Assembly: GCA_965230535.1 (NCBI GenBank)
Contig: OZ246009.1
Span: forward strand, 1,736,001 to 1,800,000
Direction: 5' to 3'
From: JAUILH01 sp965230535
GTDB taxonomy: Bacteria > Bacteroidota > Bacteroidia > Flavobacteriales_D > JAUILH01
Length of the DNA: 64,000 bases
Shown here one piece after another: positions 43,656-51,783 of the stretch (the stretch's first letter is position 1; each line of letters opens with the position of its first letter). The translations under genes were made by a program, and so were the position numbers. Below the pieces are notes generated by a model. It ran no database searches. It was not told the origin of the DNA and saw only the letters and a program-made list of their open reading frames with translations.

Positions 43656-45403
43656 TATATTTTTGATTCTATATATCTAAACATTTTTTCTATATCCTCC
43701 GAAATCTCAGTTGTAGGAATAAGGGCAATTATGGCGTCTAGTTTGGATTCATCGAAACCGCCATCTTTATAAAGAGGATGAAGTATATCTTTCGAGTCAG
43801 AATCCCTTATATCAGCCATATTATCTAAAGTCTCACCTTTTCTAATATTAAGGTGGTTGTACTTACTGGTTAATTCGGTCAATTTACCCTTGGAATCCAG
43901 CATTGTCGGACTGATTAAATAATTCTCAATCTCCCTTCTTTTCCAACTCAAGAGATGTGAAGTCGTCATATTCGAGTTGAATTTTTTAATACCATTGAAT
44001 TCTTTATGAATCTGAACCGATAGATTATCAGAAATTTGAGTAATCGGTAGATCGTCTTTGTCACAGATCATGAAGATATTCTCAGTCGTCATGGATGTGC
44101 CGGAGTTTTGATTCCTTAGTTCCTCAATGAACATCAATTTACCTTTACCGAAAATCTCATTTGTAGTTTCGAAACTCGAACTTCTTTTAATAGGGACTAT
44201 TTGACTTAGGACAGCATTGGCAGTACCTCCCAATTTTCTAATACAAAGTTTTTTGAATATCAACCAGTCAACATGATCGTCTAATAGAGCAATGTTTTTA
44301 ATTCTAGATGCTACTTTATATTCATACTTTTCTTTACCAACAATTGAAGACAACCGTTTGGATAATTCAATAATTGTTAAATCTTCTTCTATTTCTCCTT
44401 CGTTAATAAGCTTTATACTCTCAACCTCATTTTGAAGAATAGAATCTGAGATGTGCGTTGTTGTAATTACTTTCCCAGATGTATTTTTAAGAACGTCCCA
44501 AAGTTTTTCGATATTCTGATAATAGAGGTGAGAATCAATCTCATCAAACAAGAAGATGGTGCTTTCTGTATCAAATAGATCAAGAATTGCATATATCGAA
44601 AGCAATTGATATTCCCCATCACTCAAATGCTTGAACTCTAAATTATTTTCAAACTTTAGTCGAAACTCGGGTAGTTCTGAATTTGACATCCATCCATTTG
44701 TGGCAAGGGCCCAGAAAGAAAATATTTTATTAATGTCCTTATGAGTAAAAACTTGGAATGCCCTATTGACGTCAAAAGTCAGCCATCTTTTGACCAAATT
44801 GTCATTATTTCTGAAGTCAAAATCGATTTCAAATGCAGTTACTATTTTTTCAAGTGTCTCATGAAATTCTGTTACCCTTAATTGGTTTTCATCGAGATTA
44901 TATCCTTCATCGCTCTCCTCCGAAGTATCTCCTAATTCTTCTCTCTCGAGTTCTTCCCTTATAAGTGTGACATAATGCTTTCTTATTCTAAATCTGAAAT
45001 CGAGTCTGCTTGAAATATCGTCATTGATAGTATCTGTCTGTATATATCCATTTTCCACTAAATAATTCCTGACCATTCCGTCTTGCTTAAAAACGGTCGC
45101 GCAAAAAACTAATAACCTAACCCATTCAGAATTAAAATAGAATGAATTAATCGTTTCATTTCGCTCACGAAGATATCTTCTATTTGTTCTCTTATGCTCG
45201 TCAAATAGACTTGTATATAATTCGTTTTGCCCGGAAGAAAAACAAATTACTTTATAGGTGTCATCTTCAATATATTTTTGAAAGATTGCTTCTAGTATTG
45301 AGGATTTTCCACACCCATTCTGACCAATAAAAGTGGTTACACCTTGAGCTAAGCTCAAGCTTTGTTCATTTTCAACCAGTTTGCTTTTAAACTCTAAATC
45401 CAT
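43655..45403 (-). CDS. ABC-type ATPase fused to TOPRIM/DUF4435-like domain (PARIS AriA-AriB-like) inside the type I operon
   Basis: Residues 1 to about 345 are an ABC/SMC-type ATPase: Walker A GQNGCGKS (27-34), signature-like HLSDGEYQLLS (259-269), Walker B IFLFDEIDSH (283-292) and H-loop TTTHISDS (His317). An acidic insert lies near 151-175. Residues about 365-582 look like a TOPRIM domain: ALLDDHVD (372-379, Asp375 where the usual Glu stands) and MICDKDD (445-451). WKRREIENYL (487-496) is the type of motif seen in DUF4435 proteins. This order equals AriA plus AriB of the PARIS system in one chain. Alternatives are an OLD-family nuclease or a fused RloA/RloB-like protein. It starts four bases after hsdR and shares a base with hsdM. 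Confidence 0.75.
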   Translation of the reverse strand: MDLEFKSKLVENEQSLSLAQGVTTFIGQNGCGKSSILEAIFQKYIEDDTYKVICFSSGQNELYTSLFDEHKRTNRRYLRERNETINSFYFNSEWVRLLVFCATVFKQDGMVRNYLVENGYIQTDTINDDISSRLDFRFRIRKHYVTLIREELEREELGDTSEESDEGYNLDENQLRVTEFHETLEKIVTAFEIDFDFRNNDNLVKRWLTFDVNRAFQVFTHKDINKIFSFWALATNGWMSNSELPEFRLKFENNLEFKHLSDGEYQLLSIYAILDLFDTESTIFLFDEIDSHLYYQNIEKLWDVLKNTSGKVITTTHISDSILQNEVESIKLINEGEIEEDLTIIELSKRLSSIVGKEKYEYKVASRIKNIALLDDHVDWLIFKKLCIRKLGGTANAVLSQIVPIKRSSSFETTNEIFGKGKLMFIEELRNQNSGTSMTTENIFMICDKDDLPITQISDNLSVQIHKEFNGIKKFNSNMTTSHLLSWKRREIENYLISPTMLDSKGKLTELTSKYNHLNIRKGETLDNMADIRDSDSKDILHPLYKDGGFDESKLDAIIALIPTTEISEDIEKMFRYIESKI

Positions 45404-45407
45404 ACTA

Positions 45408-47735
45408 TTAAGCTCGATAAATGTTTTCTTGAAGTTCGTAATAAGCCTTTAGTAAACTCTTCATGTCTCCAAAGACTAACTTAGCATCTTTGGGTGTTCC
45501 CATTTTTAGTTTTACGAGGTCGCCTAGCTTATCTCTTCTCAATTCTTCAATCCCGTATTTTTCGTAATGGTCAAGAACAAACTCTAAGAATTCTCGTGCC
45601 TCAAGATTCTTGTATACTTCAAAAAAATGGTCATCCTCTTTAACTGCACTAGATCTTTGGCTTCTCGTGATTAAGTCCTTACTGAAAGAAATGTGGCCTA
45701 GAACATCAAAAATATCGCAGTCGGGTGTAGCAATCATCTCTCTTAAAGAGTCTAGTTGTTCCTTGTCAAATCCAAGTTGTCCAAGTCTCTTCAGCAAGTC
45801 TGTCCTAGTATCAGGATTTGACCAAATCTCTCGAAGCTGACCTTCGCTCTCATATATTGCGGGTAATTCCCCGACTAGTTTTTCCAGAAACTCTCTAGCG
45901 GTTAGTGGTCTGCCATTCTCGTCAATATACCTTGTATCTATGTCCGTTACCTTTAGTTTCCGTCCATTGCTAAGTTCAACGATCAGCTTCTCTTTTGATT
46001 CTGATTCGTCATTATTATTTTTTTCTTTCTTTGGTTTAGTTTTTTTGCTCTCCTTATGACCAGAACCTTTCTCATCGGTGTCTACTTCATCATCAGGAAT
46101 TCCATCCCATTCTTTATCATAAAATTTATTAGTAGCTCCAACAAAATCTATAATTGTAAAGAAGTCTTTCCCTTCAAAAACTCTAGTCCCTCTTCCGATT
46201 ATTTGCTTAAACTCTACCATTGAACCTATGGTCGATGTTAACACAATGTTTCTAACGTTTCTAGCATCAACACCAGTCGTTAACATCTTAGAGGAAGTAA
46301 GGATAACAGGGATGTCTTTATCATTATCTTGAAAGGCTTCAAGAAAGTTTCTACCGATAGTTCCTTCGTCTGAAGTCACCCTGACACAATAATTTGGGTC
46401 ACTTACTTTTTTGACTTTGTTTATAGCATCTCTTAACTCGAGAGCATGATCCTGATTAACGCAAAAGACAATTGTCTTATCCATACGGTTAATGTTATTC
46501 AAAATAGCCTCTGCAACTAATTCCGTTCTTTGAACAACAGTAATACTTCTGTTAAAATCAGAAAGTTCGTATCGATCTTTTTTAACCTCGCCCTGTATTA
46601 CCTTGCTATCACTCGTGTGGATATATTCGTCAATATTCGTTTTTACCCTTTTTAACTTATACGGAGTTAAAAAACCGTCAGAGATTCCGTCTTTTAATGA
46701 GTACTCATATATAGGTTTGCCAAAGTACTTGTAGGTGTCGACATTGTCATTCCTTTTAGGAGTTGCAGTAAGACCTAAATGGATTGAACTATCAAAATGA
46801 TTTAGGATATTCCTCCATGATCCTTCTTCGTTTGCGCTTCCCCGATGACATTCATCTATTATTATTAGATCAAAGAAATCTTCAGGGTATTTTTGGTAAT
46901 ATCCGCCAATATTTTCGCGTTCTGCGATAGCTTGATAAATCGCGAAGAAGATGAATGCATTCGTTGGAACAACACCATTCCTGCTTTTGATTTCACTCCC
47001 ATCTATTTTTACCAAGTCATTCTCGTAAGGATTAAATGTATTTATAGCTTGATCAGCCAAGACATTTCTATCAGCTAAGAATAGAATTCTTGGTCGTCTA
47101 TTTTCTCCATCTATGTTCCATTTAGCCTGAAGTAGTTTATGAACAATTTGGAACGAAATAAAAGTCTTACCCGTCCCAGTAGCGAGTGTAAGTAGAATTC
47201 GTTTTTTTCCACTGGCAATACTCTCTAATGTCTTGTTTACGGCAATCTCCTGATAATATCTTGGCCCAAAAGCCCCTGTTATATGAAAAGGAACACTATG
47301 AAGCCTTTCTTTTAATTCTAGATTCTCATCATGAATTTTGCTATAAAGCTCCTTTGGTGTAGGGAAACGATCAACATAATCTCCTTTACCAGTTCTAAGG
47401 TCGAATTCGTAAATTCTTTTACCATTAGTTGTATACAGAATTTGGACCTTTAATTTTTTGGCATTTTCCAGTGCTTCAGCATATTCCACAACCTGGCTTA
47501 GACCTTTCGTTGGGTGTTCCTTAAGCTTTTTGGCTTCAATCATTGCAAGTGCACTATTATTGAATTTCAACAAATAGTCTACAAAGAGTTTTTTACCACG
47601 CTTATTCCCCAGCAACTTTCTCCCGTCTGTAAAATAGTACTCGCGAATTATATTTTCAGAAGCCCAATCACTTTCAGCAAGTTTGGGGTCGATATAGTTC
47701 GCTCTAGTATCTGCTTCAGAAATATGCCTAGTCAT
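45408..47735 (-). CDS. hsdR: Type I restriction endonuclease, R (motor and nuclease) subunit
   Basis: HsdR translocates and cuts unmodified DNA. The 775-residue protein has an N-terminal PD-(D/E)xK nuclease (Asp53, Glu67 and Lys69 in MIEAKK; QxxxY motif Gln81-Tyr85). SF2 helicase domains follow with Walker A ATGTGKT (185-191), the DECH box in IIIDECHRGS (near 300), the GLTATPKR motif and QIIGRGTRVFEGKDF. A charged Lys/Glu linker (near 555-580) precedes the C-terminal domain. The ATG overlaps the XRE gene stop by eight bases. All catalytic motifs are intact, so an active enzyme is expected. Confidence 0.95.
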   Translation of the reverse strand: MTRHISEADTRANYIDPKLAESDWASENIIREYYFTDGRKLLGNKRGKKLFVDYLLKFNNSALAMIEAKKLKEHPTKGLSQVVEYAEALENAKKLKVQILYTTNGKRIYEFDLRTGKGDYVDRFPTPKELYSKIHDENLELKERLHSVPFHITGAFGPRYYQEIAVNKTLESIASGKKRILLTLATGTGKTFISFQIVHKLLQAKWNIDGENRRPRILFLADRNVLADQAINTFNPYENDLVKIDGSEIKSRNGVVPTNAFIFFAIYQAIAERENIGGYYQKYPEDFFDLIIIDECHRGSANEEGSWRNILNHFDSSIHLGLTATPKRNDNVDTYKYFGKPIYEYSLKDGISDGFLTPYKLKRVKTNIDEYIHTSDSKVIQGEVKKDRYELSDFNRSITVVQRTELVAEAILNNINRMDKTIVFCVNQDHALELRDAINKVKKVSDPNYCVRVTSDEGTIGRNFLEAFQDNDKDIPVILTSSKMLTTGVDARNVRNIVLTSTIGSMVEFKQIIGRGTRVFEGKDFFTIIDFVGATNKFYDKEWDGIPDDEVDTDEKGSGHKESKKTKPKKEKNNNDESESKEKLIVELSNGRKLKVTDIDTRYIDENGRPLTAREFLEKLVGELPAIYESEGQLREIWSNPDTRTDLLKRLGQLGFDKEQLDSLREMIATPDCDIFDVLGHISFSKDLITRSQRSSAVKEDDHFFEVYKNLEAREFLEFVLDHYEKYGIEELRRDKLGDLVKLKMGTPKDAKLVFGDMKSLLKAYYELQENIYRA

Positions 47736-47925
47736 CGTCAGTATCTTTTAATAGGTCCTTAGGATTTACATTTAATATCTCTGCGATCTTATAAAGATCC
47801 TCCAGACTAGGTTGCCTTCTGTTATTACAATACTCATTAACCATATTAAAATTCTTTTCAAGCCTTTCAGCTAGCCAAGTTTGCTTAATACCTTTTTCTT
47901 GTAATACTTCTTTTATCCTGTTCAT
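47728..47925 (-). CDS. XRE-family HTH regulator (control protein of the defence operon)
   Basis: This 65-residue Cro/C1-type protein has the full helix-turn-helix: IKEVLQEKGIKQTWLAERLEKNFNMVNEYCNNRRQPSLEDLYKIAEILNVNP. It is the first gene of the operon and its stop overlaps hsdR by eight bases. Controller proteins of this type time the expression of restriction enzymes after entry into a new host. A weak palindrome (ATGAT-N9-ATCAT, 47960-47978) upstream is a candidate operator. Confidence 0.9.
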   Translation of the reverse strand: MNRIKEVLQEKGIKQTWLAERLEKNFNMVNEYCNNRRQPSLEDLYKIAEILNVNPKDLLKDTDDD

Positions 47926-48388
47926 ATCTATTATGAAATAGGTTGTTAATATAGCAATAATGATGGTATTTATATCATAAAATATAAGATAGTTTTAATC
48001 GTAACGAAGAGAACATGATAAAGGAGCCAATTTTAAGCTCACTAAGACCAATTATAGCATTGATGGGAAGTAAGAAGTACGGAGAGAATAAATCAATCGT
48101 AGAAACCACTTAGATCAATCTTAGAACTTTTTACTTTGATTCATTTTAACAACGGAATGAATCTCATTCAATCTTATTAGCTCAAATATCTGGATCAGCA
48201 CAATAGATAGTGAGCAAAGATAAACAAGTACACCAATCCTTTTAGTCTTCTTGACTAGCCCAGAGATGTACTTGTTTTATATTTGAGCCCTATATGATTT
48301 CCTCTTGAGCTAACTTGAGTCTTATCTTTTCTCAAGTCGTCTATTATCTTTAGCTATTATTAACCTCATATAGGTTATATTCCTCTTA
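47926..48388. other. Noncoding hairpin-rich region between rep and the defence operon
   Basis: The right half is unusually rich in inverted repeats: GCTCAAATAT (48180-48189) with ATATTTGAGC (48279-48288), AAACAAGTACA (48222-48232) with TGTACTTGTTT (48267-48277), inner AGTC/GACT (48244-48256), then AACCT/AGGTT (48363-48377). These nested repeats directly follow the Rep-like gene and are candidates for a replication origin or a strong terminator. The left half should hold the defence operon promoter. One 32-codon frame (48015-48113, plus strand) is the only ORF of note. Confidence 0.55.
48015..48113 (+). CDS. Possible 32-residue small protein, divergent from the defence operon
   Basis: An ATG frame encodes a short basic peptide beginning MIKEPILSSLRPIIALMGSK and ending at TAG. 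It is divergent from the XRE gene. There is no homology that I recognise and it may be chance. Confidence 0.2.
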   Translation: MIKEPILSSLRPIIALMGSKKYGENKSIVETT

Positions 48389-49384
48389 TTATAGGAAATA
48401 TCGAAATTGACTCAGTTTTCGTGAGCGTTTATTGATCTTACGCTTTAGTTCCAATTCGAGCATCTCTCCAGAAACATCTGAGTATTCTTTCAATATTTTA
48501 GAAAGGCTCGTTTTAGCTTCCTTTTTATTACGCTTTAGCTTTTCTGTGAGCGCTAGTGTTTTTCTAGAGCCACCAGCATGAATAGAACCAAGAAAAATTA
48601 AGTAATTCTTCAAATCGGTAAAATTCCCACCTTCAAAATCATACGTCTGACCAGCGAGCGTTTCACGAATAAATCGCATAGCCTTGATCTTCTCAACTAG
48701 TTCTATCCTGATATCTTCCCATTGTTCCCAAACATGACCGAGTGTTTTCGCTTTTTCAGAAATACATGGGACTTTTTCTACACGTTTCACTTTCATTTCA
48801 TAACGGATAAAAGTTCTTTTGCTAATAAGCTTTGAAATTGGTTTAGGATCTTTCTTTGAATCTCTCAGCTTTCGACATTTAAGAACTTCTTCACCTTTAT
48901 CATAAACGGACATTGTAAAGCTGTCCTTTCCTACAAAACTAGACGTCTCTCCCTGATACCATATTCTTTTGAAATTTTGAAAATCTGCATAGGAATCGGG
49001 TAAATCTTTGTAGGTCATCGGTAAATTTAGGGTAAAACCGAACTCAATAGATCTGACACGAAACCCCCATAGTATAAGCGAGTCATTGCAAATGATTCTT
49101 CCAAGAAGATCTATTGTCTTCTCAAAAGAATAGAAGTCAAGATCTGAAAATGAATTCAACCCAAAGTACCATTTCCTTATACTTCCTGAGATCAAAACAA
49201 ATCTTTTTCCTTCGTACATTCTTGTTTTCAGTAATAACCACACCTTCTCATCCTTGTATTTCCTCGGTGCTATTTTGAAATAATCAAACCCTTGCTCAGC
49301 TTTTGCTGGGAATGCTCTTTGCAGTTTATTTAGATTTAGATCACCTCTAAAATCATTATTAAATATTGTAATGTTATCTATCAT
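48389..49384 (-). CDS. Putative replication initiator (phage/plasmid gpII/CRI-like)
   Basis: This 331-residue protein follows the integrase by 11 bases on the same strand. Features resembling filamentous-phage and plasmid replication proteins are FTMSVYDKGEEVLKCRK (YDK motif) and FIRYEMKVKRVEKV, which follow an N-terminal beta-rich half (FVLISGSIRKWYFGLNSFSDLDF). Such proteins nick one strand and start rolling-circle replication; the active Tyr cannot be chosen with confidence. A Rep gene coupled to an integrase fits an element that replicates briefly after excision. Function is inferred. Confidence 0.55.
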   Translation of the reverse strand: MIDNITIFNNDFRGDLNLNKLQRAFPAKAEQGFDYFKIAPRKYKDEKVWLLLKTRMYEGKRFVLISGSIRKWYFGLNSFSDLDFYSFEKTIDLLGRIICNDSLILWGFRVRSIEFGFTLNLPMTYKDLPDSYADFQNFKRIWYQGETSSFVGKDSFTMSVYDKGEEVLKCRKLRDSKKDPKPISKLISKRTFIRYEMKVKRVEKVPCISEKAKTLGHVWEQWEDIRIELVEKIKAMRFIRETLAGQTYDFEGGNFTDLKNYLIFLGSIHAGGSRKTLALTEKLKRNKKEAKTSLSKILKEYSDVSGEMLELELKRKINKRSRKLSQFRYFL

Positions 49385-49395
49385 CTTTTCTAGTT

Positions 49396-50625
49396 TTAAG
49401 GGTTAATCAATAATGAGGAAGTGGAGGCTTTCGAATTCTCCCTTCCAAATAATTCAGTCATATATCCTAAGAGATTTTCATTGTTAGGTTTAGCATATGT
49501 TAGAGGCGTTTTCGGATCTTTTTGACATAGAATTGCCCCGATATCCTCAATCGGAACACCATGTTTTCTGAGATTCGTTGCCAGTGTATGACGACCTAGA
49601 TGAGAGATTAGATTCTTATCTATATCAGCCAATTCAGCGATTCGTTTTAGTTCACGATTATAATGACCGTTACTCAACGGTCTGAAGCAAAACTCTCCTT
49701 CATTTTCAGGAGCATACTTATGAATTAGTTTTCTAGCTTTCCATGTAAGCGGTTTAGTTACCGTGCGTTTATTTTTCTGATCATAGTGTTTAAATGAGTC
49801 GCGTCTCAAGTTCTCCTTTTTTATTAAGAACAGCTCACCAAAACGAACACCCGTAAAGCAATAGAAAAGGAAATAATCTCGAATCCTCTCCAAATGCCGT
49901 GAATTTTCGTCAAATTCAAGTTCTTCAATTCTTCCCACCTCCTCTTCGGTAAGAGGTATTCTTGGAGCGTTCGGTGCGGATTCTTCTTTTATCAAACCTT
50001 GATACGGTGATTTAGTAATAATGTCTTCTATAACGGCTCTACCAAATACATAGCGTAGTTTCTGATGGTAGCCAGTCTCAACAGAAGTGGAATGCAAACC
50101 TTTAATGTAGATCATGTAGAGATCAAAATCCTTAATTAGTCTTGGAGTTACATCAGCAAAGCGTATCTCATTAATTTTGACACTCTTACAGAACTCCTTG
50201 AATGTTCTCAGTGCATTGATATACTTGTTATAGGTGGAGCTACTTTTAGACTTCTTTTTCTCCTGAGCTATTTTCATGTAGTAAGCACAGAAATCATCAA
50301 ATTTCAAATCTTCAAAGAAGTCGTGTATAGCTTTTATGCTAAGGACTGCATCTTTTCTGCTCATACTTAACTGAAGAAAGTAGCGATCAAACTCAGCCAT
50401 TTTTTCGCTTAACTCAATTTGGTACTTTTTTAGTTCAGCAGTACTTCCAATTACTATTTTCTTTTTCTTATCCCAGTTCTTGGGACTGATGTAAATGCCA
50501 GTAGGTTTCTTAATAGTCTTTCCTAGAAAGCGGATGTAGAAATTAAGCGTATGCTTTCCATTAGCATTTAACTTTCGATCGTTTCTCAAAACGACTCTAA
50601 TCTTCGGTAATTCTTTTTCTTTCAT
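49396..50625 (-). CDS. Tyrosine recombinase/integrase of the tRNA-Asp element
   Basis: This 409-residue integrase has an N-terminal arm-binding domain (NFYIRFLGKTIKKPTGIYISPKNWD), a SAM-like core-binding domain (about 108-210) and a catalytic domain. Catalytic residues are Arg261 (CFTGVRFGEL), His342 and Arg345 (SHLGRHTLAT) and the nucleophile Tyr377 (TPLTYAKP). The residue usually His or Trp before the Tyr is Gln368 (ILCQKDPKT), an unusual substitution. It lies 331 bases from the right attachment repeat and reads inward. It is followed at 11 bases by the Rep-like gene. Confidence 0.93.
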   Translation of the reverse strand: MKEKELPKIRVVLRNDRKLNANGKHTLNFYIRFLGKTIKKPTGIYISPKNWDKKKKIVIGSTAELKKYQIELSEKMAEFDRYFLQLSMSRKDAVLSIKAIHDFFEDLKFDDFCAYYMKIAQEKKKSKSSSTYNKYINALRTFKEFCKSVKINEIRFADVTPRLIKDFDLYMIYIKGLHSTSVETGYHQKLRYVFGRAVIEDIITKSPYQGLIKEESAPNAPRIPLTEEEVGRIEELEFDENSRHLERIRDYFLFYCFTGVRFGELFLIKKENLRRDSFKHYDQKNKRTVTKPLTWKARKLIHKYAPENEGEFCFRPLSNGHYNRELKRIAELADIDKNLISHLGRHTLATNLRKHGVPIEDIGAILCQKDPKTPLTYAKPNNENLLGYMTELFGRENSKASTSSLLINP

Positions 50626-50955
50626 TACAAAAATTTTAGTTTAACAATCAGGGCATAACATTGCCCCCTTTACAGGGGGTAATAACAGTTTCTCTAATTT
50701 TTGTAATAAAGAAAGGTGGTATTCTGCTTTTTACAAAGCATTCAATCCCTTAATTCACGAGGGTTTCAGCGATTAAAAAAATATTTTTCAACAACCGATT
50801 TTTGCTCTTCCAGAAAGAGCCAAGATTAATACCAAAAAGTCCAAAAGTAGATTTTCAGACCGCAACTTGTAAATTCACCCTTTTCCTAACCCCTGTAGAT
50901 ATATAAATCACTTAAACCTCAAGCAGAATGCGGCTTTTCCATTTACAAGCTGTAC
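50626..50955. other. Noncoding right end of the element
   Basis: No gene is visible. An inverted repeat TTGCCCCC/GGGGGTAA lies at 50662-50682, a hairpin GCTCTT/AAGAGC at 50804-50820, and CACCCTTTTCCTAACCCCTG at 50876-50895, which nearly repeats 39310-39330 at the left end. The segment CTGCTTTTTACA (50724-50735) is also found at 39328-39339. These look like integrase arm-binding sites and the int promoter region. Confidence 0.5.
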
Positions 50956-50973
50956 TCCCGTCCAGACCGCTTT
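50956..50973 (+). repeat. Right attachment site copy
   Basis: This is an 18-base identical copy of the tRNA-Asp 3' end region (39089-39106). It marks the chromosomal right junction of the element; the upstream tRNA part is not present here. Confidence 0.88.
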
Positions 50974-50993
50974 AGCAAATGCTAAATCACATC

Positions 50994-51029
50994 AAAACCG
51001 CTTAAATCTCAGTGTTTAAGCGGTTTTTT
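50994..51029 (+). terminator. Terminator next to the right junction, probably the ancestral tRNA-Asp terminator
   Basis: A 13-base perfect stem (AAAACCGCTTAAA/TTTAAGCGGTTTT) with a T run lies 20 bases after the right attachment copy. Before insertion it would have directly followed tRNA-Asp. Confidence 0.8.
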
Positions 51030-51233
51030 GTTTTTATACACTTCTATAAAATTCAAGAAATTACACCCAAGTTGGTACCAAATTCGGTAACAGTCGTAAT
51101 AAATTGGTCAACTGTTACTGATTAGCTCTGAATCCCTTTAATGATGAGGGGTTCGGAAAAATGTGCTTGTTGCTTTTTGATAGAATTTGACATAGAAAAC
51201 GAGTGAAATCGGTAACACTAAAAGTCAAACAAT
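51030..51233. other. Noncoding leader of the integrase relic
   Basis: No gene is seen. A perfect eight-base inverted repeat GTAACAGT/ACTGTTAC near 51091-51117 and several GGTAAC motifs lie upstream of the relic and may be old recombination or operator sites. Confidence 0.35.
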
Positions 51234-51569
51234 ATGAAAGCAAAACAAACCTTTAATGTTCTGTTCTGGATTTACAAATCCAGAACTAAGACTAATGGCC
51301 AGGCACCTATCTACGCAGACCTGTGCAGCATTACTAAAAAACTCACCATGCACATTGCTCGGCATACATTCGCCACAACAGTCACATTATCCAATGGCGT
51401 TCCTATCGAAACAGTTTCCAGATTGCTAGGGCACACAAAACTGGCAACAACCCAGATTTACGCCAAAGTATTGAAGCACAAAGTCAGCTCAGATATGACA
51501 GATTTAAGTGAAAAACTGTTTAAAAATAAAGGTCTTAGAGACAAAACCCTACAAAACGGGACAAACTAA
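51234..51569 (+). pseudogene. Tyrosine integrase relic with in-frame internal deletion
   Basis: The 111-residue frame joins the normal N-terminus of a Bacteroidota integrase (QTFNVLFWIYKSRTKTNGQAPIYA) directly to the C-terminal catalytic half. The catalytic half contains LTMHIARHTFATTVTLSNG, LLGHTKLATTQIYAKV and the Tyr. About 270 residues of arm, core and first catalytic Arg are missing, so it cannot be active. The junction falls at PIYA|DLCSI with the reading frame kept. It lies 260 bases outside the right junction of the element and probably marks an earlier insertion at the same tRNA. Confidence 0.85.
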
Positions 51570-51582
51570 ACTCAAAAGTTCA

Positions 51583-51590
51583 TACCTTTG
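51583..51590 (+). promoter_or_regulatory. -7 promoter element TACCTTTG
   Basis: TACCTTTG matches TAnnTTTG and lies exactly four bases before an ATG (51595) that opens a 17-codon frame. The spacing equals that of three other genes in the window. Confidence 0.4.
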
Positions 51591-51594
51591 TCGT

Positions 51595-51648
51595 ATGCAT
51601 AATACTACCACAAATATCGAGGATGTGGAGTATCTCCTGTCTAAATAA
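51595..51648 (+). CDS. Possible 17-residue peptide or truncated gene start
   Basis: The frame MHNTTTNIEDVEYLLSK ends at TAA and is preceded by a well-formed -7 element. It may be the stub of a lost gene, a leader, or chance. The following 130 bases up to the RsgA gene contain no other feature. Confidence 0.2.
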   Translation: MHNTTTNIEDVEYLLSK

Positions 51649-51783
51649 TTGTCAGGCAAACAACATACTCCATTTACAGTAGTCCGCTACTGAATGGATT
51701 CTCATGCCCGTCAATTTCCATTATTATTTTACTTAACACGATAAGCCTTTAAAACTTAGTGCTTATCACAATCATTTTTAGTG

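Larger units (their letters stand above)
39089..50973. mobile_element. Integrative element at tRNA-Asp carrying a type I restriction and defence operon
   Basis: The element is bounded by an identical 18-base direct repeat (39089-39106 and 50956-50973) that includes the 3' end of tRNA-Asp. It spans about 11.87 kb. At the right end is a tyrosine integrase reading inward, followed by a Rep-like gene; the rest is a seven-gene leftward defence operon. No relaxase, conjugation or transposase gene is seen, so it would need helper functions to move between cells. Hairpin-rich noncoding DNA at 39152-39246 and 48180-48388 may serve its replication or recombination. Confidence 0.88.

Noticed and set aside
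47728..47925. XRE protein as antitoxin of a toxin-antitoxin pair
   Set aside because: No toxin-like partner gene is adjacent; overlap with hsdR fits a restriction controller better.
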